30,057 bases of DNA. Source: JACMRI01 sp043778625 (GTDB taxonomy: Bacteria; Bacteroidota; Bacteroidia; UBA4408). The stretch lies in NCBI GenBank assembly GCA_043778625.1, contig JAYWFU010000033.1, forward strand, positions 1 to 30,057, in the 5' to 3' direction. The position numbers and the translations under genes were made by a program. Every line of letters starts with the position of its first letter. The stretch's first letter is position 1. Positions 17,701 to 23,651 of this stretch are shown here, one piece after another. The notes under the pieces were generated by a model. It saw nothing but the letters and a program-made list of their open reading frames with translations, made no database searches and was not told the origin of the DNA.

Positions 17701-17772
17701 AGCGGAATTTATTTTTACAAAATAACGATTAATGGTACTAGCGATATTCGTAAAATGGTGGTAGCTAATTAA
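14743..17772 (+). CDS. Large secreted protein with T9SS type A sorting domain
   Basis: A 1009-residue protein. Residues 1-21 are a signal peptide (ending STLA before Gln22). Residues 927-1009 are a type A sorting domain of the type IX secretion system, recognised by QNYPNPFTGSTTIPF, then IELIDVTGRKVATI, then GIYFYKITI and a basic end (IRKMVVAN). Such proteins cross the outer membrane and are usually anchored to the cell surface after the domain is removed. Residues 150-450 are Gly/Ala/Ser-rich and beta-like; residues 465-760 contain repeated Trp/Asp-rich strands (VWLDDINFGTQKALLATH, VTWAQLSMP, ITWQANDATSGFG, AEWMNDNDAS) in the manner of a beta-propeller. No catalytic motif was found and the ligand is unknown. 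It is followed by a strong terminator. Confidence 0.88.
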   Translation: MNVKLLSSLLASALIVNSTLAQTTLLTNKVQQRILQNNNGGNTTLNTGIKPTSDLGPYFIDGISVYPHFTYSNANAPAGTAAVAAYIANSSANVIGSAYSTTLSGGKWTCTSIDANTIPAGGYVYFAFFNGPLSSSNTQFLNVSKAYFPTIKPKPTWMTKQGFRAVVASVNRTSGEIAFEGKMALTDLFFQKLVVGEGTLKNTKFKLNSVDLEFGGEYNTKTSATSASPTKLSSGLSFKEGQEKKYGMFNGFNGTLSFDNAFNPTVLVNATFGPKYGGLRKYELWNKEVFYTLAGVNGPGLTVGGLCLGAAAEFSVAPSIKAQIVYGKVGSSWGLSTLGSDKTSLLFSAEATAALQGTLYLACASFMGKGGGYGTLARVRAEAKVALMAGITGTTVPTRNLAISKGAKATLTGTIDVLGSRVYSNTFYSKAWGDPFKTTVGTGAEFDNAINYTARTTQRVAGVTPNAWPSGVISTQDSVLAAVWLDDINFGTQKALLATHYDPQIHTFSTPTIVALNDSAILMPSCKLLPNKDVLVTWAQLSMPTSAINQNTMSTDDIIRKQEIWIAIINPLTQTIIYKGKLNDATGNRADGEPKIHWGAGNKGMITWQANDATSGFGSDIYYSEIQYNSSNYSLAPASILADLPGNNYKVEIAYTNGNNAIAEWMNDNDASNDSTNYSTNVMMSTWDGNAWTQAFTRYGTDSNFVIKDFSLAVEGTNGVEAVTYSYRNLDTLMVDDTLHFNGVVIGTWTDGDPFGTSFYSNFDTSSTYTYTQPRAAVNINGLGSLTMKQNNVFDTLDYGHTAFWLKDIYDNSTPWEDLSVTNPTVLDVLQDTNMYSWDVSSKFGFMDANNAGNILYLFTQEIDKQGNTNPTHGEVFGQPNLNLVLRAFRVERNGTSFALTDVPEPTTTNVVTFYQKIAPFKYGFELKQNYPNPFTGSTTIPFHIGKAGRATIELIDVTGRKVATIFDDNVTGGDYQTEFESSSIQSGIYFYKITINGTSDIRKMVVAN

Positions 17773-17793
17773 CAATTTTATAACCCATTGCAC

Positions 17794-17840
17794 TATTAAC
17801 AAAAGTCACTAATTTTAATAATTAGTGACTTTTGTTAATA
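17794..17840. terminator. Terminator of the T9SS cargo gene, 21-bp stem
   Basis: Arms 17794-17814 and 17820-17840 pair perfectly around a 5-base loop. The right arm contains CTTTTG with further T-rich sequence, fitting a Rho-independent terminator 21 bases past the stop. Confidence 0.75.
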
Positions 17841-17967
17841 ATAGGAATATACAAGCAAACAAATTAAACAACAGACTGAGAAAAAATATGGATTTAAAAC
17901 CCCTAGTCAAAGTGTTTTAATTACAGCTTGAAAAGTAGTACTCTATTTAATTAAATGTCTCAACAAA

Positions 17968-18000
17968 AAAGGAGCTAGAATTTAACATTCTAGCTCCTTT
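17968..18000 (-). terminator. Terminator of the aldehyde dehydrogenase gene
   Basis: Arms 17968-17981 and 17987-18000 (AAAGGAGCTAGAAT and its complement) pair perfectly with a 5-base loop. On the minus strand the stem is followed by a run of T. It lies 22 bases past the ALDH stop. Confidence 0.8.
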
Positions 18001-18022
18001 CATTAAAAAATTATAATCTTAT

Positions 18023-19561
18023 TTAAAAGTCAAATTTAATACCTTGTGCCAACGGCAAACTAGTGCTGTAATTTATGGTATTAGTTTGACGGCGCATATA
18101 GGCTTTCCAAGCATCTGAGCCACTTTCGCGTCCTCCTCCTGTTTCTTTTTCGCCACCAAATGCACCACCAATTTCAGCACCACTTGTACCTATGTTTACA
18201 TTGGCAATACCACAATCGCTACCTGCTTGCGATAGAAACAATTCCATCTCACGCATATTCGTAGTAAATATTGATGAGGATAATCCTTGAGGTACATCAT
18301 TTTGGTAACCAATAGCTTCCTCTAGCTCCGAGTATTTAATTAAATATAATATGGGTGCAAAAGTTTCTTCCTGTACCATGTGGTAATGATTTTTTGCTTC
18401 TACAATAGCTGGGCGCACGTAGCAGCCGCTTTCGTAGCCTTCGCCTGCCAGTACACCACCTTCTACTACCATTGTACCACCTTCGGCTTTTACTTTTTCA
18501 ATCGCATTAAGATAATCATTTACTGCACCTTTATCAATAAGAGGGCCTACGTGATTGGCTTGGTCAAGCGGATTACCAATTTTTAATTGCCCGTATGCTG
18601 TAGCTAACTTTGTTTTAACGGTATCGTATATCGAATCGTGTACAATTAAACGGCGAGTGGTAGTGCAACGTTGCCCTGCTGTACCCACTGCGCCAAACAC
18701 TGTGCCTACCATGGCTATACTCAAGTCAGCGTTTGGAGTTAAAATAATAGCGTTATTACCTCCTAATTCCAATATTGTAGAACCAAAACGTCGTGCAACT
18801 GCCTCACCCACAATACGCCCAACACGAGTTGAACCTGTGCATGAAATTAATGGTACACGTTTATCGTTATTTAACAAATCGCCAATAGGATTGCCTATTA
18901 GCAAACAACTTACTCCTTCGGGTATATTGTTGTTACGTAATACATCTGCAATAATATTTTGGCAAGCTACGGCACACAATGGTGTTTTTGACGATGGTTT
19001 CCACACACATACATCGCCACAAATCCAGGCTAGCATTGTGTTCCAACTCCACACCGCTACTGGAAAATTAAAGGCTGATATTACACCCACAATACCTATT
19101 GGGTGATATTGCTCGTACATACGATGCAACGGGCGCTCGCTGTGCATTGTTAACCCATACAATTGGCGCGACAAACCTACTGCAAAATCGCAAATATCAA
19201 TTATTTCTTGTACCTCTCCCAAGCCTTCTTGAAGGCTTTTACCCATTTCATAACTTACTAATTTACCTAAATTTTCTTTATTGGCTCTAAATGCATCTCC
19301 CATTTGACGCACCATATCGCCACGCTTAGGGGCAGGTACCATACGCCAGGTTTTAAATGCCTCTTGTGCTTTTAGTATCGTACGCTCATAATCCTCATTA
19401 GTAGCTGTGGCTATCTTACCTATTAATTTGCCATCGGCGGGGCTATACGATTCAATAATTTTACCCGTGGTAGCAGTCCATTCCAAGCCTGTTGATGCAC
19501 CATTGTTGTGTTCTTTAATACCTAGTGCAGCAAGCACTGGGGCTATGTCAATATGACTCAT
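18023..19561 (-). CDS. ALDH7-type aldehyde dehydrogenase (aminoadipate semialdehyde/piperideine-6-carboxylate type)
   Basis: A 512-residue NAD(P)-dependent aldehyde dehydrogenase. Catalytic residues are visible: Asn165 in SAFNFPVAVWSWN, Lys188 in VWKPSSKTP, Glu265 in LELGGNNAI, and nucleophile Cys299 in GTAGQRCTTTRRL. The Rossmann GSTRVGR (243-249) and the C-terminal GAFGGEKETGGGRESGSD are characteristic of the ALDH7 (antiquitin) group, whose members oxidise alpha-aminoadipate semialdehyde in lysine breakdown (the L-piperidine-6-carboxylate dehydrogenase/AmaB reaction in bacteria). Substrate is inferred from the family; no other lysine-degradation gene is nearby. It is a single-gene transcription unit with its own terminator and a candidate promoter overlapped by a palindrome at 19592-19607. 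Confidence 0.93.
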   Translation of the reverse strand: MSHIDIAPVLAALGIKEHNNGASTGLEWTATTGKIIESYSPADGKLIGKIATATNEDYERTILKAQEAFKTWRMVPAPKRGDMVRQMGDAFRANKENLGKLVSYEMGKSLQEGLGEVQEIIDICDFAVGLSRQLYGLTMHSERPLHRMYEQYHPIGIVGVISAFNFPVAVWSWNTMLAWICGDVCVWKPSSKTPLCAVACQNIIADVLRNNNIPEGVSCLLIGNPIGDLLNNDKRVPLISCTGSTRVGRIVGEAVARRFGSTILELGGNNAIILTPNADLSIAMVGTVFGAVGTAGQRCTTTRRLIVHDSIYDTVKTKLATAYGQLKIGNPLDQANHVGPLIDKGAVNDYLNAIEKVKAEGGTMVVEGGVLAGEGYESGCYVRPAIVEAKNHYHMVQEETFAPILYLIKYSELEEAIGYQNDVPQGLSSSIFTTNMREMELFLSQAGSDCGIANVNIGTSGAEIGGAFGGEKETGGGRESGSDAWKAYMRRQTNTINYSTSLPLAQGIKFDF

Positions 19562-19591
19562 GTATATCTTTGTTTTAATATTAATTATTAC

Positions 19592-19607
19592 TTGTACAAA
19601 TGTACAA
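19592..19607 (-). promoter_or_regulatory. Candidate ALDH promoter with overlapping palindrome
   Basis: The minus strand reads TACATTTG at 19604-19597, a full TAnnTTTG match, about 36 bases before the ALDH ATG. A perfect 7-bp inverted repeat TTGTACA-AA-TGTACAA (19592-19607) covers this box. A repressor bound there would block the promoter, so it is a candidate operator; the regulator is not in the window. Confidence 0.4.
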
Positions 19608-19972
19608 TTTAATAATTGCCAAGTTTAATTAGGGTATTAAATTTCTTTAGTTTAATTTTTAAAATAGTGTAAACTAAATAATGACTTCATAACAGTGTTA
19701 TTTACGTTAATATGGTTAACGATATTTACATTACTTAACCTACTTTTTATAGTGATTATGATTCTTTTATTCCTACACAACAATCGGATATATTGTATGA
19801 AAATTAAAAAGGCTTGGTATTAAAATAAATTTTAATTGTGGAAAGAATCAGTGAGCAAGGTGAAGTAACTTTAATAAACAATAGTAAAGCTGATACAAAA
19901 TGGTTTGATACCTATTTGAAATAATTATTTACATTAAAAATTAAATTATGAGTCCAATCTAAAAAATAAAAT

Positions 19973-19980
19973 TACATTTG
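19973..19980 (+). promoter_or_regulatory. Candidate -7 box of the rhodopsin gene (TACATTTG)
   Basis: TACATTTG matches TAnnTTTG. A TTATG stands 22 bases upstream as a weak -33. Transcription would start near 19987, giving a leader of about 140 bases that includes the 18-codon frame at 20042-20098. Confidence 0.35.
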
Positions 19981-20126
19981 CATTGTTGTATTATTTAAAT
20001 AATTAAAACAATATTGTTTTAAACAAATTAAAATAATATTTATGAAAATTGAAGACAGACATCAATTAAAAAAACGTGGAGTAACCAAAAATCCTTAAGA
20101 GTAGGCAAAATTTAAAAACTAAACAA

Positions 20127-20846
20127 ATGGAACATTTAAAAATCGCAAGCGATAATTACGTAGCATTTACGTTTTTTATTGGAACAATGGCTATGATGGC
20201 CGCATCAGTATTTTTCTTTTTTGAACTAAATAATACGGCTCAAAAATGGCGAACGTCAATTTTAGTATCAGGATTAATAACTTTTATTGCAGCTGTACAT
20301 TATTATTACATGCGAGGCTATAATTTAGAAACTGGAGATTCACCCACATTCTTTAGGTACGTTGACTGGATACTTACAGTTCCACTAATGTGTGTAGAAT
20401 TTTACTTGATTACCAAGAAAGCAGGAGCTAAAATAGGTTTATTATGGAAATTAATATTTGCATCGCTCGTAATGTTAATTACTGGATACTTTGGAGAAAC
20501 AATAGACAGAGATAACAGCGTTATTTGGGGCGTATTATCAGGTGCCGCTTATTTTTATATAGTTTATTTGGTTTGGTTAGGAGAAGTTGCAAAACTAGCA
20601 AACACAGCTGGAGTTCAAGTTGCTAAGGCTACTCGTGCGTTGGGTTGGTTTGTTTTAGTGGGTTGGGCTGTATATCCATTAGGCTATATTTTGGGTACCC
20701 CAGGTGGATTATTTGGAATACAAATAGTTTCAGATGCTTCTGTTGCAGCACACGCAATGGACATTGTTTACAATATTGCAGATGCAATCAATAAAATTGG
20801 ATTTGGTTTAGTAATTTATACACTAAGTAGAAACGAAGAAAATTAA
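20127..20846 (+). CDS. Proteorhodopsin-family light-driven proton pump
   Basis: A 239-residue seven-helix microbial rhodopsin. The retinal lysine is K223 (INKIGFG, helix G). Helix C reads RYVDWILTVPLMCVEFY: Asp80 (proton acceptor), Thr84 and Glu91 (proton donor) form the DTE motif of outward proton pumps, rather than the NDQ of sodium or NTQ of chloride pumps. His58 in helix B fits the His that pairs with the acceptor Asp in proteorhodopsins. Met88 sits at the colour-tuning site (105 in green proteorhodopsin), as in green-absorbing Bacteroidota pumps. Gly135 in IWGVLSG aligns with Trp138 of bacteriorhodopsin and Gly156 of xanthorhodopsin, the site that must be small for a carotenoid antenna. 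No retinal-forming blh gene is in view. Arg codons (3 AGR, 2 CGA, 1 CGT) differ from the CGT/CGC use of neighbours, hinting at acquisition. It has its own terminator. Confidence 0.96.
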   Translation: MEHLKIASDNYVAFTFFIGTMAMMAASVFFFFELNNTAQKWRTSILVSGLITFIAAVHYYYMRGYNLETGDSPTFFRYVDWILTVPLMCVEFYLITKKAGAKIGLLWKLIFASLVMLITGYFGETIDRDNSVIWGVLSGAAYFYIVYLVWLGEVAKLANTAGVQVAKATRALGWFVLVGWAVYPLGYILGTPGGLFGIQIVSDASVAAHAMDIVYNIADAINKIGFGLVIYTLSRNEEN

Positions 20847-20866
20847 TTTTTTTTTTTTCAAACTTT

Positions 20867-20902
20867 AAAAAGGCTAATGTTAATAATAACATTAGCCTTT
20901 TT
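20867..20902 (+). terminator. Rho-independent terminator of the rhodopsin gene
   Basis: Arms 20867-20882 and 20887-20902 (core AAGGCTAATGTTA) pair perfectly around a 4-base loop and run into a T tract. It lies 20 bases past the stop, after a run of 12 T at 20847-20858. Confidence 0.85.
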
Positions 20903-20963
20903 TTATTAAAAGATTGACAATAGTGTTTGATTTTTTTTAAGTGATAATAATTTAATCTTTAAA

Positions 20964-20980
20964 ACAATCAAAATGATTGT
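20964..20980 (-). terminator. Weak terminator of rnpA-yidD
   Basis: ACAATCA (20964-20970) pairs with TGATTGT (20974-20980) around a 3-base loop. On the minus strand it is followed by TTTT. It lies 15 bases past the yidD stop. The stem is short, so this is a modest candidate. Confidence 0.45.
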
Positions 20981-20995
20981 AACCTTTTTCACATA

Positions 20996-21205
20996 TTAAG
21001 GCACAGGATTATGCCCATGTCCGCCCCAAGGATGGCAACTGCCAATACGCTTTAAAGCAAGCCAACCACCCTTAAATGCGCCGTGTTTTTGTAACGCCTC
21101 AATAGCGTAGACGCTGCACGTGGGCGTATAACGACACACAGCCGGAAATAACGGCGAAATACTCCGCTGATAAAATTTTATAATTAGTATGGCTATCCAC
21201 TTCAT
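20996..21205 (-). CDS. yidD: Membrane protein insertion efficiency factor YidD
   Basis: A 69-residue protein of the YidD family (formerly DUF37), which associates with the inner membrane and helps YidC-dependent insertion. It has an N-terminal amphipathic helix (MKWIAILIIKFYQRSISPL), the conserved CRYTPTCSVYAIEALQKHG (residues 24-42) and the C-terminal CHPWGGHGHNPVP. The length and three conserved Cys (24, 30, 57 by count) are normal for the family. It starts 4 bases after the rnpA stop, the classical rnpA-yidD order; the rpmH and yidC partners of the E. coli cluster are not adjacent here. Confidence 0.95.
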   Translation of the reverse strand: MKWIAILIIKFYQRSISPLFPAVCRYTPTCSVYAIEALQKHGAFKGGWLALKRIGSCHPWGGHGHNPVP

Positions 21206-21209
21206 TATA

Positions 21210-21602
21210 TTACTCCTCCCCTTTGGTACTTAATGTTATTAAATGTTTAATTAAAAACACAACACTGGTTTCAATGGTAGCGTAATCCTTAGCCTCACGG
21301 CCTGTGAACAATAATGCTAAATTATACTTTTGTGTCAAAAAATTCAGTTCGTGCTTGTGTAATCTATACGCCTCGCGCATACGGCGTTTGAGCAAATTAC
21401 GTGCATTAGCGCGCTTAAAATTTCGTTTGGGTACTACTATAACAACTTGATGTAAATTAATAGTATTGGGAGTATAAACTAATTTCAAAGGTGCATTGTT
21501 TTTTGACTTGCCCGCAGTAAACAATTCCTCAATAGCGGTTGCGCTACACAAGCGCTCGCACTTGCTAAACGTGTAATTAACTATTGGTGCATCTAATATC
21601 AT
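21210..21602 (-). CDS. rnpA: Ribonuclease P protein component
   Basis: A 130-residue basic protein that binds the RNase P RNA and helps trim tRNA 5' ends. The signature RNR-type motif is ARNLLKRRMREAYR (residues 67-80), preceded by VVIVVPKRNFKRA, and the N-terminus has the usual TFSKCERLCS. The annotated start (21602) gives about 9 residues before TFSK, normal for the family, and no internal Met offers a better one. A candidate -7 box at 21611-21618 implies a very short or absent leader. yidD follows 4 bases downstream. rpmH, usually upstream of rnpA, is absent: the next gene upstream is the divergent atpD. Confidence 0.93.
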   Translation of the reverse strand: MILDAPIVNYTFSKCERLCSATAIEELFTAGKSKNNAPLKLVYTPNTINLHQVVIVVPKRNFKRANARNLLKRRMREAYRLHKHELNFLTQKYNLALLFTGREAKDYATIETSVVFLIKHLITLSTKGEE

Positions 21603-21610
21603 AACAAATA

Positions 21611-21618
21611 CAAATGTA
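21611..21618 (-). promoter_or_regulatory. Candidate -7 box of rnpA-yidD (TACATTTG)
   Basis: The minus strand reads TACATTTG, a full TAnnTTTG match, only 8 bases before the rnpA ATG. Transcription would start within a few bases of the ATG, so the mRNA would be leaderless or nearly so. Confidence 0.4.
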
Positions 21619-21746
21619 ATTGTAATTTACGTTATTTAATAAATCTTATGTAGTTGTATTGATGATGCTCAAATTTATTAACTAAAGTGGTGTTAAAAAC
21701 TACTAATTTTACTCCATTTATTTTAATTAAAGCTCATAATAATTAT

Positions 21747-21754
21747 TAGTTTTG
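21747..21754 (+). promoter_or_regulatory. Candidate -7 box of atpD-atpC (TAGTTTTG)
   Basis: TAGTTTTG matches TAnnTTTG. Transcription from about 21761 gives a 40-base leader before atpD. No TTG at the ideal -33 distance was found. Confidence 0.4.
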
Positions 21755-21800
21755 CATCAATTAAAATAAAAACAATCCAACTAAATAAACCCAAACTATT

Positions 21801-23312
21801 ATGTCAAAAAGCATAGGCAAAATTGTACAAGTTATTGGTCCCGTTATCGACATTCGTTTTGATAAAGAGGGAGCTGAATTACCTAAAATATTAGATGCAC
21901 TAGAAATTTCTCGCGAAAACGGAACTAAAATTATCTTAGAGTGTCAGCAACACATTGGCGAAAACACTGTACGCGCTATTGCTATGGACTCGTCAGAGGG
22001 CTTGTATCGTGGTATGGATGTACTAGCTAAAGGTTCGCCAATATCAATGCCAGTAGGCGAACAGGTTAAAGGACGTTTGTTTAACGTAGTTGGTGATGCT
22101 ATTGATGGTATTGGGCAAATTGATTATAATTTTGGTTCAGCATCAATACACCGCGACCCGCCTAAATACGCTGATTTATCAACTGCCACCGAAGTATTAT
22201 TTACAGGTATTAAAGTAATAGATTTACTAGAACCGTACGCTAAGGGAGGCAAAATTGGTTTGTTTGGTGGTGCAGGTGTGGGTAAAACCGTACTTATCAT
22301 GGAACTAATTAATAATATTGCTAAAGGCTACGAAGGTTTATCAGTATTTGCTGGTGTAGGTGAGCGTACTCGCGAAGGTAACGACTTATTGCGTGAAATG
22401 ATTGAATCAGGCGTTATTAAATATGGCGAAGCATTTCAACACAGCATGGAACAAGGTGGTTGGGATTTATCAAAAGTAGATATTAAAGAATTAGCCAAAT
22501 CGCAGGCAACATTGGTGTTTGGACAAATGAACGAGCCACCTGGAGCACGTGCACGTGTAGCATTATCAGGCTTAACTATGGCGGAATATTTCCGCGATGG
22601 TGATGAACAATCAGGCGGACGTGACATATTATTTTTCGTTGATAACATTTTTCGTTTTACACAAGCAGGGTCAGAGGTATCAGCTTTATTAGGTCGTATG
22701 CCATCGGCGGTGGGTTATCAACCTACACTATCAACAGAAATGGGATTAATGCAAGAGCGTATTACATCAACTAAGCGTGGTTCAATTACATCAGTGCAAG
22801 CGGTGTATGTACCTGCCGATGATTTAACCGATCCAGCTCCAGCTACTACATTTAGTCACTTAGATGCTACTACGGTATTAAGCCGTAAAATTGCGGAGTT
22901 AGGTATTTATCCTGCTGTAGATCCTTTGGATTCTACTTCACGTATCCTTGACCCTAAAGTAATTGGTGCTGAGCATTATGGTTGTGCACAACGTGTAAAA
23001 GAATTATTACAACGTTACAAAGAATTGCAAGACATCATTGCCATATTAGGTATGGACGAGTTAAGCGAGGAAGATAAATTAGTAGTACATCGTGCACGTC
23101 GTGTACAGCGTTTTTTATCCCAACCGTTTCACGTAGCTGAACAATTTACAGGCTTAAAAGGTGTATTAGTGGATATTAACGAAACTATTAAAGGCTTTAA
23201 TATGATTATGGACGGTAAGGTAGATGAATATCCTGAAGCTTCGTTTAACTTAGTAGGTAACATTGAGGAAGCGATTGAAAAAGGTAAAAAAATGTTAGCT
23301 GACGTTAAATAA
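21801..23312 (+). CDS. atpD: F1 ATP synthase beta subunit
   Basis: A 503-residue catalytic subunit of the F-type ATP synthase. It has the N-terminal barrel (IGKIVQVIGPVIDIRF), the P-loop GGAGVGKT (156-163), the catalytic Glu in GVGERTREGNDL, Walker B in ILFFVDNIFRFTQAGSEVS, and the DELSEED-type lever region, here MDELSEEDKLVVHRARRVQ. Length is normal for Bacteroidota. atpC follows after 14 bases. The other subunit genes (a, c, b, delta, alpha, gamma) are not next to it, which is the split arrangement usual in this phylum. It makes ATP from the proton gradient, to which the rhodopsin encoded 1 kb away could contribute in light. Confidence 0.98.
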   Translation: MSKSIGKIVQVIGPVIDIRFDKEGAELPKILDALEISRENGTKIILECQQHIGENTVRAIAMDSSEGLYRGMDVLAKGSPISMPVGEQVKGRLFNVVGDAIDGIGQIDYNFGSASIHRDPPKYADLSTATEVLFTGIKVIDLLEPYAKGGKIGLFGGAGVGKTVLIMELINNIAKGYEGLSVFAGVGERTREGNDLLREMIESGVIKYGEAFQHSMEQGGWDLSKVDIKELAKSQATLVFGQMNEPPGARARVALSGLTMAEYFRDGDEQSGGRDILFFVDNIFRFTQAGSEVSALLGRMPSAVGYQPTLSTEMGLMQERITSTKRGSITSVQAVYVPADDLTDPAPATTFSHLDATTVLSRKIAELGIYPAVDPLDSTSRILDPKVIGAEHYGCAQRVKELLQRYKELQDIIAILGMDELSEEDKLVVHRARRVQRFLSQPFHVAEQFTGLKGVLVDINETIKGFNMIMDGKVDEYPEASFNLVGNIEEAIEKGKKMLADVK

Positions 23313-23326
23313 TTAACAGTATTACT

Positions 23327-23566
23327 ATGACTTTAGAAATAATAACACCCGACAAAAGCCTATATAGTGGCGAAGTAAAGTTAGTGCAATTACCTGGTAG
23401 TAATGGTAGTTTTGAACTATTAAACAACCACGCACCACTAATAGCAACGCTTAAAGCAGGCACAATTAAAATTGAAGACCTAACAACTAGCGCACAACAA
23501 ACTTTTGTAATTAAGGGTGGTGTTGTTGAAGTAAACAATAACAAAGCAATAGTATTAGCAGAGTAA
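23327..23566 (+). CDS. atpC: F1 ATP synthase epsilon subunit (short form)
   Basis: A 79-residue protein covering only the N-terminal beta-sandwich of epsilon: MTLEIITPDKSLYSGEVK, then LPGSNGSFELLNNHAPLIA, then FVIKGGVVEVNNNKAIVLAE. The C-terminal two-helix domain, which in E. coli and Bacillus inhibits ATP hydrolysis, is absent. Short epsilon subunits of this size are usual in Bacteroidota, so this is not a truncation artefact. It links the gamma shaft to the c-ring. It follows atpD by 14 bases and ends at a very strong bidirectional terminator. Confidence 0.94.
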   Translation: MTLEIITPDKSLYSGEVKLVQLPGSNGSFELLNNHAPLIATLKAGTIKIEDLTTSAQQTFVIKGGVVEVNNNKAIVLAE

Positions 23567-23575
23567 AAGCTAAAT

Positions 23576-23648
23576 TACTCATATTTAAAACAAAAGCTCC
23601 CACAATTACATTATGTAATTGTGGGAGCTTTTGTTTTAAATATGAGTA
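23576..23648. terminator. Bidirectional terminator, 35-bp perfect inverted repeat
   Basis: Arms 23576-23610 and 23614-23648 are exact reverse complements around a 3-base loop. The GC-rich core GCTCCCAC/GTGGGAGC is flanked by AAAAC and GTTTT tails, so the T-run works in both directions. It lies between convergent atpC (plus) and ffh (minus), 9 bases from one stop and 3 from the other. Confidence 0.88.
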
Positions 23649-23651
23649 TTG

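Larger units (their letters stand above)
19562..20126. other. 565-base gene-poor region between ALDH and rhodopsin
   Basis: Very AT-rich and without a confident gene. It holds the ALDH promoter region (19592-19607) and a -7 box for the rhodopsin (19973-19980). Three short plus-strand frames occur: 19695-19823 (GTG start, 42 codons, almost entirely hydrophobic with a basic end KIKKAWY), 19838-19924 (GTG start, 28 codons, with RISEQGEVTLINN), and 20042-20098 (ATG start, 18 codons, MKIEDRHQLKKRG), the last ending 28 bases before the rhodopsin. They may be gene remnants, leader peptides or chance. Confidence 0.55.

Noticed and set aside
18555..19106. 183-codon plus-strand open frame
   Set aside because: It lies wholly opposite the aldehyde dehydrogenase, whose catalytic motifs are intact; the opposite frame has no recognisable domain and is a shadow.
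20127..20846. Sodium- or chloride-pumping rhodopsin
   Set aside because: Helix C has Asp, Thr, Glu (DTE), not the NDQ or NTQ motifs of those pumps.
23327..23566. Truncated atpC
   Set aside because: About 80 residues is the usual epsilon length in Bacteroidota; the stop is followed at once by a strong terminator.
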